Assembly (NCBI GenBank): GCA_003643975.1
Contig: QNAR01000083.1
Location: 1-7,216 of the forward strand
Direction: 5' to 3'
Source: Thermotogae bacterium
GTDB taxonomy: Bacteria; Thermotogota; Thermotogae; Petrotogales; Kosmotogaceae
DNA: 7,216 nt
Every line of letters starts with the position of its first letter. The stretch's first letter is position 1. Of this stretch, positions 1-5,617 are shown in pieces. The position numbers and the translations under genes are program-made. The notes beneath the pieces are model-generated. The model made no database searches, was not told the DNA's origin, and saw only the letters and a list, made by a program, of their open reading frames with translations.

Positions 1-966
1 ATCGTCCATGAGCCCGTTAAAACTGGTTTTGAAGCGATTAAACATTACCAGAAGAAACCTATCGGAGCTGGGCACCATTTCGTCAAGTGCTTGATAAATA
101 CCTGATTTTTGGAGTTCAAAGTCGTTTTTCATTTTTGCTATTTTGGAAACGATGGCAGACACTTCTTCAGGTTCAGGAACTCTTTTTTCACCTACACGAT
201 AGTTCGAAAGATCGGTAGCGAAGCTGGTAAGTTCGTTAGTTATCGGTTGAAAGAGTTCAATGGCCTTTCTCACTATATCCTCTTTCAGTTTCTTTTGAGC
301 TTCAGAATCTGTGGGAAGCACTTTAAAAGAAGAAGTGATTACTGTCTCAGCCTTTTTTATGGTCAGACGTGTAGTTGTTTCAACGGAAGTGGTTAGGACG
401 ACTCTCCTTGCAAATCCATCATCCCCAAATTCCGCAATATTCAAGAAACCATCCAGAAAACCCGCAACATCATCCAAAGGAATGGATTCCATTTTCTTCG
501 CTATTACAGAGGGGTAATCGTGAAGGTGTGCATTTACCTCGCTTGTAAGTCCTGCAAATTTCTCGGCATCGACTTTTTCAGGAAAATCCGCCGAGTTTCC
601 GTTTTCATCCAGCAATCCAAGGGTGATAGTACCTCTTCTGATATAATCATCGTCAAGCATTACGATAAGCGTATCTTTTCCCGCCTTACTGCCTATAAGT
701 GAGGCGAAATTCTTGAATTCATCAAGGCTGAGTGAGGAAAGGTCAACACCACTGCCAGCAGACTGGTAACGAATCTTAGTCTTGAATTCCACGCTCGAAC
801 GGGCGTTTTTTGTTGTCCATTTCGGTGGCCAGCTTGAAACTTCACTGGAGGCCTTAAAAGATGTATCGACCATCCATGCAAAGGGCAGCAGCATCATGAG
901 TGCCCCGCCTACAATCAGCAAATATATGAATACCTGCGTTAAAGTCTTTGAAGAAGTATTTTTCAT
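1..966 (-). CDS. MalG-type sugar ABC transporter permease, N-terminal part with a giant extracytoplasmic insertion; 3' end beyond window
   Basis: Minus-strand frame open from the ATG at 966 to base 1 gives 322 residues with no stop. GAGGTG lies 5 bases before the ATG and overlaps the stop of the preceding permease. The N-terminus is a short polar stretch, a single helix at about 10-33, then PFAWMVDTSFK (28-38) and PPKW (47-50). This is the usual start of MalG/UgpE permeases. In ordinary members (about 280 residues) the second helix follows within some 40 residues. Here at least 270 soluble residues follow with no convincing helix. By topology they lie outside the membrane. The stretch has a Thr/Val-rich, strand-like part near 188-213 and charged helical parts near 220-250 and 265-298. 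The core helices and EAA loop must lie beyond the window. From memory, Thermotogota MalG homologues carry a comparable long insertion. Alternatively the gene could be truncated, but nothing visible indicates a break. The class is fairly sure, the substrate unknown. Confidence 0.8.
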   Translation of the reverse strand, partial: MKNTSSKTLTQVFIYLLIVGGALMMLLPFAWMVDTSFKASSEVSSWPPKWTTKNARSSVEFKTKIRYQSAGSGVDLSSLSLDEFKNFASLIGSKAGKDTLIVMLDDDYIRRGTITLGLLDENGNSADFPEKVDAEKFAGLTSEVNAHLHDYPSVIAKKMESIPLDDVAGFLDGFLNIAEFGDDGFARRVVLTTSVETTTRLTIKKAETVITSSFKVLPTDSEAQKKLKEDIVRKAIELFQPITNELTSFATDLSNYRVGEKRVPEPEEVSAIVSKIAKMKNDFELQKSGIYQALDEMVPSSDRFLLVMFNRFKTSFNGLMDD

Positions 967-975
967 TCTCCCACC

Positions 976-2304
976 TCAGCTCTCATAATGAACCCGTTTT
1001 TTGCCTAACCGGAACTGTATGAAAGTTAGCAGAAGTATTATTAAAAAGAGCATATACGCAGCCGCACTGGCTACACCCATCCTCTGTTCATCGTAAAACT
1101 TCTGGAAAACGTAATAAACCAGTGTCAATCCACTTTTGTTCACGGGCCCGGGCAATCCCTGATAAAGAATAAAGATCTGTGAAAAGATCTTAAAAGATCC
1201 TATCATTGTAATTATCATGATGAAGAAGGTTGTAGGAGAAAGTAAGGGCCAGGTGATGTATTTGAACTTTTGCCAGCTATTGGCGCCATCGACGTCAGCT
1301 GCCTCATAATAAGAGCGGTCTATATTTTGCAAGCCCGCAAGGAAGATCACCGTCGTGTACCCCAAATGCTGCCATACTGAGACAATGGCAATTGTTGGAA
1401 TTGTCCACTTCTCTTCTTTGAGCCAGGCGATTTTGTTTATGTCAAACCAGGACAAAAAATAGTTTATCAACCCAAATTGGTCATTGAACATCCATTGCCA
1501 CACTAGAGAAACGGCAACAACCGAAGTAACAAAGGGAATGAAATAGGCTGTCCTGAAAAGATTTTTGAATCTGATGTTTCGGTTCAGCAAGAGAGCAATG
1601 ATTAAAGCGAGAGCGATCTGCGTTGGGACAGATAAGATAACATAATACACGGTGTTGTAAATGGCTTTGAGAAAATCTGAGCTTTCCTTGGCAAGCTTAA
1701 AATAGCTGATCAGCTCATCACCGGATTTCGACAGCCAGAAGGCAACGACAAGGTAGAAAACTATAAACAATATCAATGTCGTCCAGCTTCTCGACCGCAT
1801 CATAGCTATATGGTTATCCCTCTTGTAACGCCTTATGACGTAAAGGAAATAACCTATAAATACAAGTGACAGCACCAACCAAGATATAGAAAACCCCGGA
1901 TTAGCCATTTTCACCACGTAGAACAATATGAAGAATACAAGCGATATTGTATAAAACAGTGAGAATTTTCTTTCTGGCCGGGAGTATTTCGTCATGCCAG
2001 CGGTAACATAAAATACGAGCCTGACAAAAAGCAATGCGCCAAGAGCATAAACCACTGTGTTGACGAAGGCATAGAAGAAATTCAGGCTAACAGGGTAAGA
2101 CATTCTGAACAATTCCTTGTAATTTCCCAGCCCGATAAAGTATTTCTCCGCGCTGGTATAATCCCACTTGAAAAAACTAAGTACCAGCGAAAACCCTATG
2201 GGCCAAAAAACAAAGACTCCAAGCACAGCGATGGAAGGCAACAAAAACAGATAGGCTTGCAGGGTTTCTCGCCAGTATTTCTTGGAGTACTTGGTATATG
2301 CCAT
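976..2304 (-). CDS. MalF-type sugar ABC transporter permease with extra membrane segments
   Basis: This is an inner-membrane permease subunit of a carbohydrate-importing ABC transporter (MalF/UgpA class), expected to pair with the next gene. It has 442 residues, against about 290-310 for the common six-helix form and about 514 for E. coli MalF. A MalF-like first helix (about 17-44) is followed by GLGNYKELF (58-66). The C-terminal half (about 210-435) is a standard permease core. The EAA loop that docks on the ATPase is at 334-354 (EAA, Gly340, WPL at 352-354). Between these parts, residues 80-200 form an insertion with about four hydrophobic stretches (near 77-100, 114-131, 139-157 and 174-191), giving around ten predicted helices in all. 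ATG 2304 has GGGAGGG 6 bases upstream. The gene follows folP after 31 bases, and the next permease starts 9 bases after its stop. The substrate is unknown; maltose or another oligosaccharide is possible. No binding-protein gene sits before it. Confidence 0.9.
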   Translation of the reverse strand: MAYTKYSKKYWRETLQAYLFLLPSIAVLGVFVFWPIGFSLVLSFFKWDYTSAEKYFIGLGNYKELFRMSYPVSLNFFYAFVNTVVYALGALLFVRLVFYVTAGMTKYSRPERKFSLFYTISLVFFILFYVVKMANPGFSISWLVLSLVFIGYFLYVIRRYKRDNHIAMMRSRSWTTLILFIVFYLVVAFWLSKSGDELISYFKLAKESSDFLKAIYNTVYYVILSVPTQIALALIIALLLNRNIRFKNLFRTAYFIPFVTSVVAVSLVWQWMFNDQFGLINYFLSWFDINKIAWLKEEKWTIPTIAIVSVWQHLGYTTVIFLAGLQNIDRSYYEAADVDGANSWQKFKYITWPLLSPTTFFIMIITMIGSFKIFSQIFILYQGLPGPVNKSGLTLVYYVFQKFYDEQRMGVASAAAYMLFLIILLLTFIQFRLGKKRVHYES

Positions 2305-2335
2305 TTTAAACCCTCCCGGAAATCCAAAATAAACG

Positions 2336-3157
2336 TTACTTAAAATACCTGAGCGTTTTCAAAAGCCGTACATTTTCTTTCACATCATGAACTCTCAAGA
2401 TATCGACTCCCCTGAAAAAGCAATAAGCGGAAACCGCGAGCGTTCCTTCTAAACGTTCTTCAGGTGGGAGGTCTAAAATATTTCCAATAAAGCTCTTTCG
2501 TGAGTGGCCAATCAGCACCGGAAAGCCTGCTGATTTGAACACTCCGATGTTTTTAAGCAATTCAATGTTATCTTCGAAGCGCTTACCAAAGCCTATTCCG
2601 GGATCCAACACCAAACTATGGGAATCGATACCCCGTTTTAAGGCGGCTCTTATCCTATCGAGCAAAAAGGAATTGACTTCATCTACCACATCTTCATAAT
2701 AAGGGGCTTTTTGCATCGTCTTAGGAGTGCCTTTCATGTGCATAATCACAATAGCGGCACCAGATTCAGCAGCCAGATCCAGCATGTTTTCATCTCTGAA
2801 CCCCGTTATATCATTGATTATATCAGCTCCTGCTTCCAACGCTTTCTTCGCGGTTTCTGGGTGGTAGGTATCCACAGAAATAAAAATCTGAGGATTAATC
2901 TCTCTAATAGCTTCAATAACCGGAACTACCCTATCAATTTCCTCTTCAACAGGAACAGGGTCAGCACCAGGACGAGAAGATTCACCACCGATATCAACAA
3001 TGTCCGCCCCCGAGGAGCACATTTCAAGCCCAAGGGTTATCGCTTGCTCGATACCGCCAGCACGACTGTTCGCATAGAAAGAGTCTGGAGTCACGTTTAC
3101 AACTCCCATTATAGCAATATCCTTTTCCAACACCCTTCCCCGTGCTATGAGCTTCAC
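2336..3157 (-). CDS. folP: Dihydropteroate synthase
   Basis: FolP joins 6-hydroxymethyl-7,8-dihydropterin pyrophosphate to p-aminobenzoate to give 7,8-dihydropteroate in folate synthesis; it is the sulfonamide target. The 273-residue product is a normal length for a single-domain TIM-barrel DHPS. Visible motifs in order are MGVVNVTPDSF (17-27, Asn21), loop 2 DIGGESSRPGA (55-65), SVDT (94-97, Asp96), NDITGF (115-120), MHMKGTPKTMQ (139-149), DPGIGFGK (185-192, Asp185), GHSRKSF (217-223, Lys221) and RVHDV (255-259, Arg255 and His257). All pterin- and phosphate-binding positions of the family are present. The start is GTG, chosen because a 9-base Shine-Dalgarno match spans the pyrG stop just upstream and the N-terminus begins right before the first barrel strand. 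No other folate gene is in the window, so the neighbours suggest a mixed housekeeping operon and not a folate cluster. Confidence 0.96.
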   Translation of the reverse strand: MKLIARGRVLEKDIAIMGVVNVTPDSFYANSRAGGIEQAITLGLEMCSSGADIVDIGGESSRPGADPVPVEEEIDRVVPVIEAIREINPQIFISVDTYHPETAKKALEAGADIINDITGFRDENMLDLAAESGAAIVIMHMKGTPKTMQKAPYYEDVVDEVNSFLLDRIRAALKRGIDSHSLVLDPGIGFGKRFEDNIELLKNIGVFKSAGFPVLIGHSRKSFIGNILDLPPEERLEGTLAVSAYCFFRGVDILRVHDVKENVRLLKTLRYFK

Positions 3158-3159
3158 TT

Positions 3160-3168
3160 GATCACCTC
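3160..3168 (-). promoter_or_regulatory. Extended ribosome binding site of folP overlapping the pyrG stop
   Basis: GAGGTGATC on the minus strand matches nine consecutive bases of the complement of the 16S rRNA 3' end. It contains the pyrG TGA (3164-3162) and precedes the folP GTG at 3157. Such a strong site may offset the weaker GTG and indicates termination-reinitiation coupling from pyrG. Confidence 0.8.
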
Positions 3169-4739
3169 ATCTTCTTGAGAGTATCGATAAAAGCTTTAAA
3201 CAAAGGGTGGGGATTCCCCACTTTTGATTTCAGTTCCGGATGGTATTGTACCCCAATGAAAAAGGGGTGGTTCTCCAATTCAACAGCTTCTACAAAGTCG
3301 GCTTTCGCAGATATGACCAGCTTCTCTTCAGCAGTTTTTTCTTCGGGTAAGGTAAAGAGCTGTTTAAACATTTCATAATTGACTTCATACCTATGCCTGT
3401 GCCTTTCGGAAATCACTTCTTGTCCATATATTTCATACAGTCTCGTGTTTTTGAACACAGGGGTTTTCTGCGCTCCCAACCTCATGGTGCCTCCAAGGTG
3501 TAGAATTTCTTTTTGGGCCTCCATAAGATCAATTACCGGGTAAGGTGTATCGGGGTCGAATTCCGTTGAACTGGCACCTTCAAGCCCGGCAACATGCCTT
3601 GCATATTCTATTACCATAAGCTGCATTCCAAGGCATAACCCCAATGTTGGAATTTTATGTTCCCTGGCGTATTTTATCGCTCTTATCTTGCCCTCTATAC
3701 CTCTCTTCCCAAAACCTCCAGGGATTATAATGCCATCATAGCTGGAAATAAAATATCCCAGCTCTTCGTCCGTCATTTCTTCCAGATTCTGAGCATCCAG
3801 AACTTCCGGTTTTTCCGCGCTGCACAGTAAAATGCTTTCAATAAGGCTCTTGTATGCGTCGTCCGTGCCAAGGTATTTCCCCACAATACCTATTTTCAAC
3901 GGGTTAAAGCTTCTTGGGTAATCCCAATGAAATTCACCTGTAAGCGACAGATTAAGCGCTTTTGCAATTTTTTCGTGTATGCCAAGTGTGTAGAGTTTGT
4001 AGGGCACCTCATAAACGTTGCTCATGTCTGGGAGATTAAAAACCATCTCCTGGGGTACACCACCAAAGAGTGCGACTTTTTTCAAATCAGTGTTTGTAAT
4101 CGAGGACTCGGATCTTATGGCAATCATATCGGGGTGTATGCCTATCTTTCTCAAAAGTTGTACGGATTGTTGTGAAGGTTTTGTTTTAAATTCATTTGTT
4201 GCCTTGAGATAGGGTACATAGGTAACGTGAATGAAAAAGAAATGCTCCCTGCCCAATTCAAAAGCCAGCTCCCTCACAGCTTCAAGGAATATTTCTCCTT
4301 CTATATCACCCACGGTTCCACCTATTTCAATCATAATAACTTGACCTTCAACGGATAGTATCCTTTCTTTTATTTCCGCGGTGACATGCGGGACCATCTG
4401 AACTGTTCCACCCAGATAGCGGCCTTCTATCTCTTTGTCGATAACGGCTTTGTACACCTGTCCTGCTGTCATGTTATTAATTCTTTTCATGTTAGTTCCC
4501 AAAAATCTCTCATAGTGTCCAAGGTCAAGATCGGCTTCATAGCCATCTTCTGTTACGAATACTTCCCCATGCTGGTTGGGATTCATCGTGCCAGCATCTA
4601 CATTGAGGTAAGGGTCTATCTTAAGAGCGTTTATTTGTATACCGCTTTCCTTAAGAACCCTGGCAACAGAAGCTGAAATAATTCCTTTTCCAATACCACT
4701 TAGCACACCGCCAGTAACTACAATGTACTTTTTAGTCAT
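3162..4739 (-). CDS. pyrG: CTP synthase (glutamine-hydrolysing)
   Basis: CTP synthase aminates UTP to CTP using ATP and glutamine, the last step of de novo CTP synthesis; it works as a cytoplasmic tetramer. From the ATG at 4739 the product is 525 residues. The N-terminal synthase domain (about 1-265) has the nucleotide-binding loop GGVLSGIGKG near 10-19, Mg-binding Asp70 (in EADLDLGHYE) and Glu138 (in EIGGTVGDIE), and FKTKPSQQSV. The C-terminal class I glutaminase domain (about 280-525) has the oxyanion strand PGGFGKRG, nucleophile Cys369 in GLCLGMQ, and His500/Glu502 in YHPE, so the triad is complete. It is shorter than the E. coli enzyme (545 residues), consistent with compact thermophile forms. 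An in-frame ATG at 4745 would add Met-Arg, but GAGGG touches it directly, whereas the spacing to 4739 is 6 bases. The gene overlaps nfo by 8 bases and is followed by folP after 4 bases, suggesting coupled translation. No attenuator is visible because there is no leader. Confidence 0.97.
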   Translation of the reverse strand: MTKKYIVVTGGVLSGIGKGIISASVARVLKESGIQINALKIDPYLNVDAGTMNPNQHGEVFVTEDGYEADLDLGHYERFLGTNMKRINNMTAGQVYKAVIDKEIEGRYLGGTVQMVPHVTAEIKERILSVEGQVIMIEIGGTVGDIEGEIFLEAVRELAFELGREHFFFIHVTYVPYLKATNEFKTKPSQQSVQLLRKIGIHPDMIAIRSESSITNTDLKKVALFGGVPQEMVFNLPDMSNVYEVPYKLYTLGIHEKIAKALNLSLTGEFHWDYPRSFNPLKIGIVGKYLGTDDAYKSLIESILLCSAEKPEVLDAQNLEEMTDEELGYFISSYDGIIIPGGFGKRGIEGKIRAIKYAREHKIPTLGLCLGMQLMVIEYARHVAGLEGASSTEFDPDTPYPVIDLMEAQKEILHLGGTMRLGAQKTPVFKNTRLYEIYGQEVISERHRHRYEVNYEMFKQLFTLPEEKTAEEKLVISAKADFVEAVELENHPFFIGVQYHPELKSKVGNPHPLFKAFIDTLKKMR

Positions 4740-5601
4740 TCGCATCCCTCTCTATTCCAAGGATTTTTTTCACCCGTTTAATGTCCTGCGCATGTTCTTC
4801 ATTTCCACCTGGTGTTTCGAGTATCAAAGGTCTTTTTAGGATTTCATCACTGGAGAGAAAGGCCGCAAATCCTTCTTCGCCAATATATCCATCACCGATT
4901 CTCTCGTGCCTGTCTTTTGCTGCCCCGAGGGGGTATTTTGAATCGTTGAGATGAATCATTTTGAGTTTTTCGAGGCCAAGCCAGTGATCAATTTCAGCGA
5001 GAAGTTTCTCGACCATTTCTCGCGAACGAATATCATAGCCACTATCAAAACCGTGGCAGGTATCATAGGTTATTCCTATCCGGTCAGCATAAGATGTTCT
5101 TTTTATTATCATTTTCAACTCTTCAATGCGGCTTCCGATGTTTCCACCCTTTGGTGCTACGTTCTCTAACAGGAGAACTACTTCTGTATCACCAATTGAT
5201 GAAAGAACCTCGTCTATCCCCCTGGCTATTCGGTCAATACCGGTTTCAAGGCCTGTCCCAAGATGGCTACCAGGGTGAAAATTCAGGTATTTTAACCCAA
5301 GCATTTCGGTGATTGTTATTTCCAGCTTTAACAGTTCAATGGATTTATATCTAACTTCTTCCTTTGGACTGGCAAGGTTTATCAGATATCCGGAGTGCAC
5401 CAAAGCATCTTCAGAACACAATTTTGTTTTTATCATCGCATCTTTGAACAGCTCAATTTTTCTCTCTTCAGGTAATTTTGCTCTCCACATCGACGGACTA
5501 TGAGGAAAAATCTGAAAGCAATTTCCACCAATACCCAGTGTTTCCACGGGGACACGGTGATATCCCTTTGATGTGCTCATATGCGCTCCGATTTTCAGCA
5601 T
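4732..5601 (-). CDS. nfo: Endonuclease IV, AP endonuclease of base-excision repair
   Basis: This enzyme cleaves DNA 5' to abasic sites and removes 3'-blocking groups, using a three-metal (Zn) centre in a TIM barrel. From the ATG at 5601 the product is 289 residues, a normal family length. All nine metal-ligand positions of the family are visible: His69 (VHSGY), His109 (NFHPGS), Glu146 (LLENVA), Asp180 and His183 (TYDTCH), His217 (IHLND), Asp230 and His232 (KDRHE), and Glu262 (LETPGG). The N-terminus IGAHMSTSKG is typical. The frame also opens at an ATG at 5637 inside lepA, which would add 12 residues (MKTKGNDSGGRN). I reject that start because a strong AGGAGG lies 7 bases before 5601 and the extension is unlike the family. 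The gene follows lepA by 16 bases, and its last 8 bases overlap pyrG. It probably shares the lepA transcript. Confidence 0.97.
   Translation of the reverse strand: MLKIGAHMSTSKGYHRVPVETLGIGGNCFQIFPHSPSMWRAKLPEERKIELFKDAMIKTKLCSEDALVHSGYLINLASPKEEVRYKSIELLKLEITITEMLGLKYLNFHPGSHLGTGLETGIDRIARGIDEVLSSIGDTEVVLLLENVAPKGGNIGSRIEELKMIIKRTSYADRIGITYDTCHGFDSGYDIRSREMVEKLLAEIDHWLGLEKLKMIHLNDSKYPLGAAKDRHERIGDGYIGEEGFAAFLSSDEILKRPLILETPGGNEEHAQDIKRVKKILGIERDAND
4746..4750 (-). promoter_or_regulatory. Ribosome binding site deciding the pyrG start, inside nfo
   Basis: GAGGG on the minus strand lies within the last codons of nfo. It abuts the ATG at 4745 with no spacer but is 6 bases from the ATG at 4739, so 4739 is the better start. 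The position also implies translational coupling with nfo. Confidence 0.7.
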
Positions 5602-5608
5602 ATTCCTT

Positions 5609-5614
5609 CCTCCT
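5609..5614 (-). promoter_or_regulatory. Ribosome binding site deciding the nfo start
   Basis: AGGAGG on the minus strand lies 7 bases before the ATG at 5601, between the lepA stop and nfo. It supports the 289-residue Nfo over the 301-residue version starting at 5637 inside lepA. Confidence 0.85.
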
Positions 5615-5617
5615 GAA

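Noticed and set aside
109..988. Several plus-strand and one minus-strand short frames in the first kilobase
   Set aside because: This region is explained by the minus-strand MalG-type frame open from 966 to 1, with its own ribosome binding site and family N-terminus. The short frames are shadows.
1169..1200. Repeated AAAGATCT/AAAAGATC motifs with AGATCT palindromes
   Set aside because: They encode permease residues around the GSFKIFSQIF helix. Three short A-rich repeats in coding sequence are plausibly chance, and there is no dyad or spacing typical of an operator.
2305..2335. Possible promoter or terminator in the 31-base folP-permease gap
   Set aside because: It holds a ribosome binding site but no hairpin with a U-tract and no -35/-10 pair at acceptable spacing, here or in the last 80 bases of folP.
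2711..3178. Plus-strand 155-codon open frame opposite folP
   Set aside because: It lies wholly antisense to a clear folP with all motifs, and its translation has biased, family-free composition. It is a shadow frame.
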